From the NCBI GenBank assembly GCA_023213395.1, contig CM041465.1, forward strand, positions 121,341,741 to 121,405,740: DNA of 64,000 nt, in the 5' to 3' direction. Source of the stretch: Cycas panzhihuaensis (taxonomy: Eukaryota > Cycadophyta). The position numbers and the translations under genes were made by a program. Under the pieces are notes generated by a model. It searched no databases. It was not told where the DNA came from and worked only from the letters and a program-made list of their open reading frames with translations. Within the stretch, counting starts at the first letter, position 1. The number at the start of each line of letters is the position of its first letter. Below, in pieces: positions 47,457 through 58,220 of this stretch.

Positions 47457-47993
47457 TGTCAGAATGGGCCAAATGGCCTCATAGGTCCAAGATCATAATA
47501 AAACACAAAAGCATACATGCATTAAGCATAAACACAAAGAGAGAAATAGGAGCAAGATAATGATACCAAAAGTGTGGTGTTGGAATTGGTCCAACCACCA
47601 AAGAATGCTCAGCTTGATTAGCAAACCCATGTAATAACAAAGTAGCTCCAACTCTTAATGAGAAACAATGAAGAGAGGCCTCATTAAATAGAGGGAGATG
47701 AGAGGCCAAAGGCTATTGCATGATTGACAAGTGTCAATCATGCAATGCATGCTTGCATGAAGGACAAGTGCCCATTGGGAGCTCTTGTGAGCAAAAGTGC
47801 AAGGGGGTCATTTAACCCTCAAGTGACAACGTTATGTCACTAGACATAAAGTGGGTGTGTACTTTATCACTTAAGTGATAAAGTCACCCCTAAAGTACAA
47901 AAGTACACATAATACATTAAAGTGCACATAATACATTAACATAAAGTACATAAAGCTTAACATGTAAACATAAGATAAACATAAGGTTTAACA
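47457..47993 (-). repeat. E3 5' LTR
   Basis: 537 bp with TG...CA ends and the target duplication GTAAT on its right. It contains the 15-bp inverted repeat (47715-47746) and the perfect 24-bp palindrome (47861-47884). Confidence 0.95.
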
Positions 47994-47998
47994 GTAAT

Positions 47999-48134
47999 AA
48001 GTCTAAAGCTTAATAGTGCATAGATCCAAAGACTAACAAAATCTATATTAGCAAGGATGTCACATTTGATGAAATGACCCCAATCAAAGTGATCAAGTAT
48101 GCACCTCAAAATGTAAAATAATTTAGGAAGAAAC
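47999..48134 (+). pseudogene. E5 integrase C-terminus
   Basis: A short plus-strand piece between E3 and E4. It completes the integrase: KSKA, two stops, then DPKTNKIYISKDVTFDE, the copia motif that follows the GYS.. block left of E3. It ends at the E4 target GAAAC (48130-48134). Confidence 0.9.
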
Positions 48135-48501
48135 TGTTGAGGGAATGGATCTAGGGATCTAGTGCACTAACACTACACAATGGCAAATAGTGGAGGCAAG
48201 CACAATGTACTCAACAAGAGAATGCTAATAGCTTGAGCTCAAAGAGGAGAAGTGTAGAATATGATCACTCTCCATGTAATTTCAGCTTATATAATGAGGA
48301 TGCTCATTAGGGTTTGGAATTTGAGTTTTCCCTCCCAATGACATTCAAATGAGATTACATGAAATTACAATGAAATGAACTTTATGTCATTTCACTTAAG
48401 TGACTTAGGCATAGTCACCTTATCCTAAAGTTATAAACATAAAAGTGACTTTATCTAATTCTAACTTCATGAAATGACCATGTGACATTGACATTGTCAC
48501 A
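48135..48501 (-). repeat. E4 3' LTR
   Basis: 367 bp, TGTTGAGGGAATGG ... CATTGTCACA. The plus strand then reads ATCCCCCCC, the complement of the polypurine tract. A TATATAAG on the minus strand (near 48285) is a likely TATA box. Confidence 0.96.
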
Positions 48502-48515
48502 ATCCCCCCCTTAAT

Positions 48516-48990
48516 GGCAGAAGGTCATTTTCCTTTATCCTATTCTAATCTATGAGGTCTTCATTATAGCCTCATTATTACATTGAGAAAAAAAAAAAAA
48601 ATCTACAACCTACAAGACACTTTTTGGGAAAACCCTGGGAATAAAACCCACGGACTTGACTTCCTATTCTATGAAGTGGCTCAGACGGCTCTTTGAGTGT
48701 AGCCGATAGCCAAGCAAAGACAAGTTGGTTGTGCACTGACCGGCCGAGTCTCCATATACCGCTTCGTCATCCCCCATGCCTGCTCAGTTTTCATAGGTTC
48801 GATTTTCGAAACAAGTACAACCCAACTCCTTTCGCGCCCATGAGGGGTTTTCACGAATGGGAGAGAGCAGAGACTTACTCTAATCCTTCCGCCCACAAGG
48901 AGTTTTCACGAATGGGATACAAGATATGTTGGTCACGTGTAGCATCTCCTTCAATCGCTTGGAGATGGAGGCCCTAAGGCCGAGCCGTCA
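48516..48990 (-). other. E4 3' non-coding region
   Basis: Between pol end and polypurine tract. It contains an A run (48588-48601). No coding recognised. Confidence 0.55.
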
Positions 48991-50360
48991 GGCCATTCAA
49001 ACTTCACCCTTTGCGCGGTTTGGAGAAGATATCAGCCACTTGATCTGCTGTGGGGCAGTGTTCCAATTGTATTGTGCCGTCATGGACCGGTTCCGGATCC
49101 TCGTGGACTTTTGTACAAATGTGCTTTGTACGATCATGAAAACAGGATTCTTGGCCATGTGGATTCTTGATCGATTGTCCACATGTAAGCTCGTTGGACC
49201 TATCCGGGTGATATCCAAAGTATGTAATAATTTGCGAAGCCATATCACCTCCTTGCTAGCCTCGAAGCGACTATGTATTCGGCTCAAAGAGAATCTGCGT
49301 GATTTTCCGCGCCTTGACCGCCATGAAATTGGAGCTGTTCCAAGAAATGTGATGTACCGGACGTTGATCTTCCCGTATTTTTGTCACCGCAAAATTTGAG
49401 TCCGTATGTCTTGAAGTCCGAAATCATTGTTGTGCTCATACAACAAACCAAGTTTGTTGGTCGCCTTTAGGTACTTCAACACTCGTATTCTCGCTTGCCA
49501 ATGGTTACGCTTTGGAGTTGTCATGTGACGCAAGAATACCAACGCATGGGCAATATCGACCTTGTGTTGGTAACATAAATGAGGCTACCTACAAGTTGCC
49601 GATAGAGTGTTGCATCCGCCTCTCGAGTGTCTTCATCGGAAAGTTTGGCATTAGGCTCCATTGGAGTATACATCGTTACGGCATCTTCTAATCCGAACTT
49701 GATTAGAAGATCGTTGATATATTTTCCTTGGGAGAGAAAGATTTTTCCATTGCATTGAGTTACCTCAATTCCCAAGTAATATCTCATTAGTCCGAGGTCG
49801 ATTCAAGGATTTTGACAAGTCCATATTTAATTTGTCGATATCCCGCTCACTATTTCCGATTATCAAGATGTCGTCCACAAAGATCGGGAGATATGTGACT
49901 TTGCCTTTTCTCTCTTAATAAACAAAGTTGCATCAACGCCTTGATAGTCACATACCTCATATCCAAGTTGCCTCATTTTGTTGGACAACTTGGTGAACCA
50001 AGCGCGAGGGGCTTGTTTTAGGCCATATAACGACATTTTCGCTACACACTTTCTCGCCTCGTCCCGCTATCTCAAAGCCTTCAGTCAGGTCATGTAGATT
50101 TCTTCTTCCAAATCTCCATTGAGAAAAGTTTCACATCGAGTTGGTGGATTTTCCAACCCTGTTGAGCAGCCAAGGCCACAAGTGCTCTGATTGTGGGCCA
50201 TTTGGTAGTTGGTGCGAAGACTTCTGTGTAGTCGATGCCTTCCCTTTGGGTGAATCCTTTGCAACCAGCCTCGCCTTGTGTTTTTCAAGGGTGCCATCTG
50301 ATCCAGATTTATTTTTGAACACCCATTTGTTTCGACTACCTTCCTTCCCAAAGGCGCATC
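48991..50360 (-). pseudogene. E4 reverse transcriptase and RNase H
   Basis: RNase H pieces at 49004-49290 include SRFEASKEVIWLRKLLHTL and HVDNRS.IHMAKNPVF. The connection reads RYYLGIEVTQCNGKIFLSQG and DATLYRQLVGSLIYVTNT (49521-49787). The catalytic box at 49870-49881 is FVDD (both aspartates kept, Y replaced by F). The N-terminal half (50085-50360) has HQLDVK directly before FLNGDLEEEIYM, lacking a few bases found in the consensus. Multiple small indels break the frame. Confidence 0.87.
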
Positions 50361-50555
50361 AACGAGCTCCCATGTACCGCTTCTTGATCAAGGATTGGTA
50401 TTCCTCATTCATGGCATTTCTCCAAACTGTGTTTCATGCCTTCTTGGTATGATAGAGGCTCGTCATTTGAAGCAAGGTGCGCTCACCGGGTTCAAGCTCT
50501 ATGGGAAGTGATGTTTGCTCCCTTGCTCTGTAGGCACTACTGAGTGCCGCTTTGC

Positions 50556-51830
50556 CTACCTCATCGATCTCAAGTCTTTGTGCAATCGGTAGGCTTCTCG
50601 AAAACCTTTGGTTGGGAATGAGGTTTTCATTTCCATAACATCCTGGTCTTCATTTTGATCCTGAAAAGGATCATGGGAGATGTATGGTCCGGAGGTTGAT
50701 GACATTGCTGGAGAAGACGGCCCTACAACTGAAGGTGGTGAAGGTGGTTCTTCTGCAACTCCTTTTCCTTTTGATGCTTGACGTGGTGATTCATGGCTAT
50801 TCTCCCAAGATGGCGCTGGGTTGGCACACATTGGCATGTGATCCGAGTCAAGGATAGTGTCCTCCGGGGCTCTATTGTCGCATTCCAAAATTTTGAGTAT
50901 TTCTTCAGTGTGTCCCCCCCCAAATGTTGGAATCAGACATCATATTCTCGGACATCGTTGTATCTATCAGATGGTGCTTTAGAATCAAGTTGAAGTAGTT
51001 GATCCTCTTTCTCCGCAAACACCACATCTCTAGTGATAATGATCTTCTTTAATGTTGGAATGAAGACCTTGTACCCTTTCTTGTTCTGGGGTACCCAACA
51101 AAGATGCCCTTTAAAGCTCGCGGTTGAGCTTATTTCTATGCTCATCAAGAATGTGAGCATAACAAGTAGAGCCAAAATTTTGAAGTGATGGACTAGGGGG
51201 TCCGCCCACCCATCGCTCATTTGGAGACGGGCCGAGCTTTGATGGACTTATGTTGTTCATGCAAGAGATTGCGATAAATAGCTTCGCCCAAAGATATGCG
51301 GTGCACATTCTTGAAGACAAGCATAGCCCGTGCCATATTCATTATGGTTCTATTAGCCCTTTCAAAGAACTCCATTCTCACCGAGGGTACCGCAATAGTT
51401 GTTTGATGCTTGATCCTCACGACACAAGAAGTCTTCGAATTCATTTGAAGTGTATTCGCTACCATTGTTAGTACTGAGACACTTGATTGATATCCGATTC
51501 CTTCTCTGTGAGAGCCTTGAATGCCTTGAATCCGTGAATGCTTCATCTTTTGATTTGAGAAAGGTCACCCATACCTTCGAGTGAAGTCATCAATAAATGT
51601 AATATAGTACCTCTTCCCTGTGAGAGAAGGGATAGGCATAGGCCCACAAATGTCTGAGTGTACTAATTCAAGAGGTTGACCGCTTTCCATTGACTCGGGG
51701 AAATGGTCATCTGTGGGATTTGGCAATAATGCAAGCTTCACATTTGAATGGCTTAGAGGAAAACTGCAGACACGAGTAGAATGAGAGATTTCCTTAAGCC
51801 GATCAAGTTTGACGTGCCCCATGCGAGCAT
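50556..51830 (-). pseudogene. E4 integrase and linker
   Basis: 51565-51822 encodes MGHVKLDRLKEI, LVHSDICGPMPIPSLTGKRY and FIDDFTRRYG. Then STNNGSEYTSNEFEDFL occurs, where the usual second catalytic D is N (AAC at 51477-51479). ERANRTIMNMARAMLVFKNV and NKKGYKVFIPTLKKIIITRD follow in other frames. The linker (50556-50888) is Pro/Ser-rich and acidic. Several frame changes are single-base losses in short homopolymers. Confidence 0.87.
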
Positions 51831-52199
51831 GCCAAAGAGCTTCTAGGACTTTTGGAATGAGTCAATGTGACATTATATGCAAGTTCTTCCACGACACAGA
51901 TGGGGGCAACAACTCGGTATCACGGAAGAAGACAATGTGGTTCCAAATAATCTAAATAGCTTACCTTCAAGTTTCCTACATTACCATAGAACATGAAGGC
52001 GGGTGAATAACACTAAGAACTTGATTATTAGATGTGACACTGTGTCGAATCCACGGAGACAAGTGTGGATAACGATAAGGTTTTGTTTGAGATGGGGAAT
52101 ATACAAGACATCTTTTAAAGTAAAATTGGGCGTGCACGGGAGCTTGTGCATATAGAGCCCATGCCTTGAGCAAAGTTGTGTCGACTTATCACCATGTGT

Positions 52200-52500
52200 A
52201 CTACTCGGACCTCCGAATCAAAATCACGAAGAAGTCTCTTGACAAGTCATGTCGGGTAGCTCCCCGTGTCCATAACCCACCGATGATGATGTTGATGCAA
52301 GATTTGCTGTCCAAGTGGTCGAGGTAGTGGCGAATCAAGGTGACAAATGGTCATGCCACAGTGTGCCTCGATGTACCTCTTAGGTCCGGAAGCAATAGAT
52401 GAAGTGGATGCTTCCTCGCTTTGTTGAATACGTGCCTCAATGAGATTTGCTCGCAAATAAGTCATCATGACTCTCATCAACATTGTGGGCTTGATGTTGT
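52200..52500 (-). pseudogene. E4 protease
   Basis: The catalytic loop at 52259-52270 reads DTGS within HRWVMDTGSY, a normal copia protease motif. The upstream stretch (IEARIQQSEEASTSSIAS, then AHCGMTICHLDSP) joins gag. The frame is lost shortly after the loop. Confidence 0.78.
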
Positions 52501-53432
52501 TGTTGTTGATGACGAAGCAACTGCTGTAGTCAATGCGGCAATCTTTTGCAAGGTGTCCTTTCTGTTACACCTTTGACACGTGGGAGCATTGTTGTTTGGT
52601 CTTTTGATTGATGCCTTTTGAGTAGTATTTTGGTGGTGAGGTTGTTGTTGGGTATGTGGTTGTCCTCTTCCTTTCCCCTCCCTCTTCCACCACCTCTTCT
52701 TCCTCCCCCTCAACATTCACCTTCCTCTTTCCTCTACTATACTTCCTCCTCCATCTCACCTTCAAAGGGTGGATTAGGAGTTGAATGTGAAAGTGGGAAG
52801 GTAGTAGTGAAGGTGTTGTGATGTTGAATAAAGTTGTGAGGTAATGGTTGGAAGTTGAGGGTGTTGAGTGTGGGAGATGAGTGAAGATTTGGTAGGAGGT
52901 TGTTATAATGAGGAACATGTAGCGTGGATTGAATTACCAAGCCCCAACTTATCCATTCCCTCTTAAAATCCCTATCAATGGCCTCGCTTAATGGGGCGAA
53001 GAGCATTGATGGTTTCATGTGCTCGCCCTTTCTGCATTCACATCTTGTTCATCTTCAATACCATATGAACAAACTCCAAGTCTGATCGAGTATCAAAGTT
53101 TCTTTTGAGGACTTCGAGGACCTTAAAGGCGATGTCGTCTTGCGTGTCATCGATCGGGTTGTGCAAGGAGTAATCAGACCAGTGGATCCCCGCTCGATCT
53201 TCTGGTCTTCAATGATCCACTGTCGCCGTTGCGGATTATGAGCAGGAGGAGCTGGGGGTGTGCCACCACTCTGCGGTGTGGTGTCAGTTGCAGGTACTAT
53301 CGGGGTTCGCTCCAAGTGGTCGGCAAACGTAGTCCCTCATACTTGGCTGCGTTCTTAACTCCGCGAACCATATATCCCAATTCTCCTTCCCTTTAGCATA
53401 CAGTTCACATTCTGCTTGAAGTTGGTCGACAT
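52501..53432 (-). pseudogene. E4 gag
   Basis: The start is set at 53430-53432 (MSTNFKQNVNCMLKG). After a 1-base shift the frame reads KENWDIWFAELRTQ. The body passes an acidic/basic low-complexity tract (poly-E/K near 52680-52760). The zinc knuckle (52538-52578) spans 41 nt, not 42: CQRCNRK is followed, one frame over, by the GHLAKDC half, so one base of an A run is missing. Confidence 0.83.
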
Positions 53433-55460
53433 GGTGGTGTGAAAAGATGAATAAGAGTGATGTATATAAATGTGTATGAAAATGCACTAAGTAGAAGAAG
53501 GTGGAGTCACTGACACTTGTGACAGGTCTACCTGACGCAGCAGGGAATAATGAAGTAATGCAATGTAAGATGTGGAAGCAAAGAGATCACAAATAAGTAT
53601 GTGATGTAAGTGATCTAATCAAGATAAGTGAGAAGGCCTATATAGAAGCTGGCATGTGGGTGCACACAACTGAAAACCAAAGTGATGTAGGATGTGTAAC
53701 AAACCCAAACCTCTAACTTGTATCCAAAGTAGGTGAGGTGTCGATGCCTAAAGGGGCTTCTAGTATACGTAGTTAATGGCCTTCACCCGCGATACCCGCA
53801 CCGTTCCTTGGTGATGAAATCCAAGTAAACGTGGAGCCCAGGTACTGTCGGTCCTCACCCAGTTCACCAATGAACAGCGATATACTCTCTGAAGAGAAGT
53901 ACGTGCATGTCCCACGGCTATGACGGATATTGGCCCAAATTAAATTAATTATCTTGATTAAGGGTTTTCGTTTTCCGGATGGTTATCGGGATAATCACGA
54001 TTGGAGGCCGTAGGTATGGCTAACCTGTCCCTCCACCACTATACCGGTTATGACCAGACCCAGTATGAAACTCACACCTCCTTTAGGGCCTGGACTTCGG
54101 CCAACCTTGGTCTATTTCAACCAAGGCGAGTATGCGCACAAGTCAAGAACTGCCGGTATAAAGTCGTCGAGATGAGTTGATTTTAAGGAAAGTGCTCTTG
54201 TTCTCGAATGTCATGTAAAAATAATCGAAACCGAATGTAAATGAATGTAAATGCTCCACTTAAGTGTTGTTGCCATGTCCACCTAGTGCCCAAATGGCAC
54301 TTTATGTGCCCAAGTGGCACTCAATGAAGTCTCCAAGTGCATGCAACCATTAAAATCATACACATGATGAGCCAAATCATCGGATATTGCTCGATCCGAT
54401 GATTGGCTTTACAAAGGATTTAAGTACCTTGTTCTTTTTACAAAAGGGCCAAAATAGGCATCTAAAAGCCACAAAGGCTAGAAATGTCTTTAAAAACCCC
54501 TTTACATACAATAATTTTTTTTTTTTTTTTTTTTTTTAAATAAGGGGAAAACAAAACTAAAAATTTGAGAAATACAAGGTACACTGAAAATTCAAATTTT
54601 CAGCAAACTAAGTCTCATTGTTGGGCGACTGCACTCTCATCTATCGCTATATGGCACAAAATTTTTGAAAATCTTGTCAAAACAGCAAAAAGCCGCTTTA
54701 ACTCGCGCCAAAATGTACTAGAAAACCTAAAATTGTCATAACTTTTCAACAGAGCGTCGGATTCATGCGAGAGTTGTCCCAAATGATAGACCGGGATGAG
54801 GAGATGCAAAAACATGTATTACAAATAGAAAAAACTCCTCGATTTTTGTAGATCTGAGATTTTTAAATTTGGAAAATGACTGCAAAAACAGGTTGTTTGA
54901 CCCCTTTAAACTCAAAATCTCACGTCGCTCCAGTAGACAAAAGTGCTTAGGATGCCAAGACGCACCTACCGGTGAAATTTCGTGCGATTCTGGGCACTTT
55001 GATTTGTTGGCCGTACCGCTGTACGAAAATCCGTATCGCGTCCGTATTGCGTCCGTACGGTTTGATTTTATACTTTAAAATCTGCCTCTAATCAGTGAGA
55101 GTCACCGATTTCTTCTTCTGCAACCTTGAAATCGACTTCTCGCAAAAAATGGCCAAAAATAGACCAAAATGCCGGTTTGAGGCTCAAAAAGATGGCTGAA
55201 AATTGCTATCACCGAGCAATTCTGTGCTCCTTTAGGCCTGCAAATAGGTTGCTTTTAAGCAGCCACACTCCTTCTTCTTATCTGCAGAAATAAGATAGTA
55301 CAACAACATATAATTCTGTACTAAAAATCTGCTATAAAAAGAGCTTTAAAAATGGATTTTTAAAAATCCTCAACTCTTCACTTCACATGAATGGTGAAGA
55401 AGAGGAGAATATAGCTTGCAATCTCCTTGCAAGTGAGTGTGGCACTAGGATCCACCCAAT
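53433..55460 (-). other. E4 leader
   Basis: About 2 kb, no gene. It contains a run of 23 T at 54515-54537. It does not resemble the E1-E3 leaders. Confidence 0.65.
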
Positions 55461-55472
55461 GGCTCGATACCA
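55461..55472 (-). other. E4 primer binding site, variant
   Basis: The minus strand reads TGGTATCGAGCC, the Met-tRNA complement TGGTATCAGAGCC with one A missing. It lies 2 bp inside the LTR. It may be a mutated Met site or fit another tRNA. Confidence 0.7.
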
Positions 55473-55474
55473 CT

Positions 55475-55841
55475 TGTTGAGGGAATGGATCTAGGGATCT
55501 AGTGCACTAACACTACACAATGGCAAATAGTGGAGGCAAGCACAATGTACTCAACAAGAGAATGCTAATAGCTTGAGCTCAAAGAGGAGAAGTGTAGAAT
55601 ATGATCACTCTCCATGTAATTTCAGCTTATATAATGAGGATGCTCATTAGGGTTTGGAATTTGAGTTTTCCCTCCCAATGACATTCAAATGAGATTACAT
55701 GAAATTACAATGAAATGAACTTTATGTCATTTCACTTAAGTGACTTAGGCATAGTCACCTTATCCTAAAGTTATAAACATAAAAGTGACTTTATCTAATT
55801 CTAACTTCATGAAATGACCATGTGACATTAACATTGTCACA
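55475..55841 (-). repeat. E4 5' LTR
   Basis: 367 bp, one difference from the 3' LTR by eye, and the target duplication GAAAC on its right. Confidence 0.96.
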
Positions 55842-55846
55842 GAAAC

Positions 55847-56900
55847 TATGGAGATTGCTAACAAAGAAGTTGCAACACAACAAGAGGCTGCATCTCATGA
55901 AGAAACTAGGCTATAAGAACACACAAATTATTCTTTAGGAGAAACTGTTCAGTCGAAAAAAAGACTATTTAAGTGGTACTTCAAAATTGTGGAAGAGTGA
56001 AAAGAAGATATTTTTGAACAAAGAACAAGATCTCAAAGACATTGGGCCTTAATTTGTTTAGTTGAACCTCAAAACTGTGAAGAAGCTTATAAAAACGTAG
56101 AATGGCTAAAAGCCATGAATAAGAAAATGTTCTCCATAAAACAAAATAATACTTGGTAACTAGTTAATCCTCTTGAAGGTAAACCTATTGTGGGGTGCAA
56201 ATGGGTTTACAAAATAAAAGTAAAATCTAATGGCAACATTGAAAAATTTAAAGTCAGACTAGTAGCAAAAGGATATACTTAAACTACAGGCATTGACTAT
56301 GAAGAAACATTTGCTCCAATAGCAAAAATGATAATGCAACATAGAGGGAAAATTATGCAGCTTGATGTAAAAAGTGCCTTTTAAAATGGCAATTTGGATG
56401 AAGAAGTTTACATGGAGCAACCTTTAGGATATATAAAAAAAGGAGAAGATCATCTAGTCTACAAATTGAAAAAGTCTTTGTATAGCTTAAGGCAAGCACC
56501 ACGGGTCTAGTATACAAAGTTAGGTCATCATCTCAGAGAAAAAGGATTCAATAGGTCTGCGCTCGATACAAGTCTTTATGTTAAAAAATAAGAAAATGGT
56601 TTAATTACCATAGTTGTTGTGTATGTAGATAATGTGATTGTTACAAACAATGACTATGAAATAATCAAATGGGTGAAAACATAGACATAAAATATTTTTG
56701 AGATGACAAATATGGGTCCACTTCATTACTATCTTGGTATTGAAGTAAATCAGCAACAAATGGTATCTTCATCTCACAATCAAAGTATGTCAAGAATCTT
56801 CTCAAAAGGCTCAATATGGAAGATTGTAATCCCTATGCCACACTTATGGAAACAAGGTGTGTTTTTATAGTTGATGAAGACAATCAATAGGTAAGTGAGA
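55847..56900 (+). pseudogene. E5 reverse transcriptase and linker
   Basis: It resumes E5 after E4 with linker (EIANKEVATQQEAASHEET, then EDIFEQRTRSQRHWALICLV). The RT has [55 protein letters not shown] and the palm. The catalytic box at 56622-56633 is YVDN, so the second aspartate is lost. Stops occur at YT(TAA)TTG and elsewhere. Confidence 0.88.
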
Positions 56901-57578
56901 CACTTTTTAGACAATTGGTTGGAAGTCTCAATTACCTAACAACAACCAGACCAGGCATCTTTTTTTGTAGGAATTGTCTCTAGATGCATGCATGCCTTCA
57001 AGATCACTCATTAGAATGTTGCTAAAAGAATCTTAAGATATATCAAAGGTATATTAGATCTCGGATTGAAATGCACTAAGGCAGACAAATTAGGATTAAT
57101 TGGGCACAATGACTTAGATTGGGAAGGTGAATGACAAGAAAGAAAGTCTACATCAGGATATTGTTTCAATCTAGGATTAACTGTGATATCTTGGAGCAAC
57201 AAAGAACAATTGACTGTGGCGTTGTCATCAATAGAGGCAGAATCCAAGGCCGTAGTAGTGCAACCCATGAAGCACTGTGGTTAAGGCAATTCCTTAAAGA
57301 TTTAGGTCAAAACTACCTTAAAACAATCCCATTTTTTTGTGATAATCAAAGTGTTATTAGACTAACAAAAAATGTTGTCTCTCATACAAGGACAAAGCAC
57401 ATAGGAGAATATCATCATTTTATCAGAGAAAAAATTCAGAGTATAGAAATAGATATACAATGTTGTAGTAGTGAACAACAACTTGTAAATATCTTCACAA
57501 ATTCCTTACCAAAGATAGGTTTTAGTATCTTAGAAATCTATTGGGAATGAAAAATAAGGATAAAACATTAAGAGAGAG
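56901..57578 (+). pseudogene. E5 RNase H and polypurine tract
   Basis: RFRQLVGSLNYLT-like and AKRILRYIKG motifs precede the 57131-57550 frame. Its end reads EALWLRQFLKDLGQNYLKTI, CDNQSVIRLTKNVVSHTRTK and HHFIREKIQ, the copia RNase H C-terminus. A purine-rich AAGAGAGAG abuts the 3' LTR. Confidence 0.87.
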
Positions 57579-57792
57579 TGTTAGAATATTAATGTTCTAT
57601 CCTATGTATTACGTTGAGGTCTCTTGTGTATAATTAAGGGTTGTTTGTCTTGACCTCTCTTTTATCGTAAAGTGATACTTGGCACACATGTATTGGATCT
57701 CTCTTATAAACTAGATGTATTGATATGAGAGATAAACTTTTGCCCATCATTAATGAAGTACACTTCTTTTTCATTTTCTGATTTTCCAATAT
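57579..57792 (+). repeat. E5 3' LTR
   Basis: 214 bp, TGTTAGAATATTAATG ... TTTCCAATA, followed by the target duplication TGAAA. It differs from the 5' LTR at roughly one position in ten by eye. Confidence 0.93.
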
Positions 57793-57797
57793 GAAAG

Positions 57798-57911
57798 CCA
57801 ATTAAATTCAAGCTAAACTTTAACCTTAACTTGCACCCTTGCAAACCCTTCGAAATTGGCTTCACATTGAACCCCAGGTTGAAATTTGATAAAAACACTT
57901 TAGTTCACAGG
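57798..57911 (-). other. E6 leader, right portion
   Basis: A short non-coding piece of the E6 leader between the E5 insertion and the primer site. Confidence 0.7.
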
Positions 57912-57923
57912 GCTCTGACACTA
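57912..57923 (-). other. E6 primer binding site, degenerate
   Basis: The plus strand reads GCTCTGACACTA, two transitions from the Met site complement GCTCTGATACCA, 2 bp from the LTR. Confidence 0.75.
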
Positions 57924-57925
57924 AA

Positions 57926-58220
57926 TGTGAGTGATTCCACTAGAATCAAGCCAATTCAAAAATGTTAAGACACCATATTTTCAAGTAGAATTGGTCTACC
58001 TTCAATTCCTTTTATTCATTCTAAATACTCTGATGATAATGTACAAGCTGCTATACAAATATATACAAGCAGGTTTGGTAATGGTCCTTGAACGACGTGT
58101 GCCTGGCCTAGCAGTTGGCACAACATTAATGATGACTCTATAACTTTCCAAACTAACCCAATGATGCATTGACTATTTGCTAGGACCCACTACTTAACAA
58201 TACAAACATTAATTCTGATA
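57926..58220 (-). repeat. E6 5' LTR
   Basis: 295 bp, TGTGAGTGATTCC ... TTCTGATA. It is homologous to 23484-23774, and the end has decayed from AACA to GATA. Confidence 0.83.

Larger units (their letters stand above)
40820..47993 (-). mobile_element. E3: copia element, best preserved frames
   Basis: LTRs at 40820-41348 and 47457-47993, both TGTCAGAATGGGCC ... GGTTTAACA, differ by roughly 15 positions by eye. The target duplication GTAAT is perfect (40815-40819 and 47994-47998). A polypurine tract and a Met primer site are intact. gag (315 codons), integrase (385 codons), RT (165 codons) and RNase H (160 codons) each keep long open frames. Same family as E1, and it sits in the E5 integrase on the opposite strand. 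Confidence 0.96.
48135..55841 (-). mobile_element. E4: recent copia insertion, different family
   Basis: LTRs 48135-48501 and 55475-55841 are both 367 bp. By eye they differ at one position (GACATTGACATT against GACATTAACATT). The target duplication GAAAC is perfect (48130-48134, 55842-55846). The polypurine tract and a variant primer site are present. The gag-pol order is copia, but every gene is frameshifted. The LTR, leader and proteins differ from E1-E3. It is inserted in E5 just after the integrase, on the opposite strand. Confidence 0.96.
29933..57792 (+). mobile_element. E5: plus-strand copia element, host of E2, E3 and E4
   Basis: LTRs at 29933-30145 and 57579-57792 start TGTTAGAATATTAATGTT and share most of their sequence. 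The perfect target duplication TGAAA lies at 29928-29932 and 57793-57797. A primer site abuts the 5' LTR. Coding is in four pieces: 30840-32219, 40040-40819, 47999-48134 and 55847-57560. Removing E2, E3, E4 and one target copy each leaves about 5.15 kb, and the reading stays in copia order across all three joins. It is inserted in the E6 leader in the opposite orientation. Confidence 0.95.
23484..58220 (-). mobile_element. E6: outer copia element containing E5, S1 and, through E5, E2-E4
   Basis: LTRs at 23484-23774 and 57926-58220 share TGTGAGTGATT at the start and a common body (TAGAATTGGTCTAC, CATTAATTCT). The left one is followed by a plus-strand GCCCCCCTTAA, the complement of a polypurine tract. 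The right one has a degenerate Met-tRNA primer site next to it. Internal sequence on the minus strand (23775-29932 and 57798-57911) is copia gag-pol. Without the E5 insertion the element is about 6.9 kb. The direct flanks (ATATA and GTGTA) do not form a clean target duplication, so the ends have probably decayed. Confidence 0.85.

Noticed and set aside
52565-52921. 117-codon minus ORF and overlapping plus ORF
   Set aside because: A low-complexity Ser/Thr/Pro/His tract. The real gag reading in this region follows the zinc knuckle and the start at 53432.
53900-55440. A possible host gene in the E4 leader
   Set aside because: No continuous frame or recognisable domain. The region lies between PBS and gag of an intact-ended element.
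48135-55841. E4 LTR identity as an assembly duplication
   Set aside because: Different PBS and polypurine tract flank each copy, and the GAAAC duplication and in-frame host continuation fit a real insertion.
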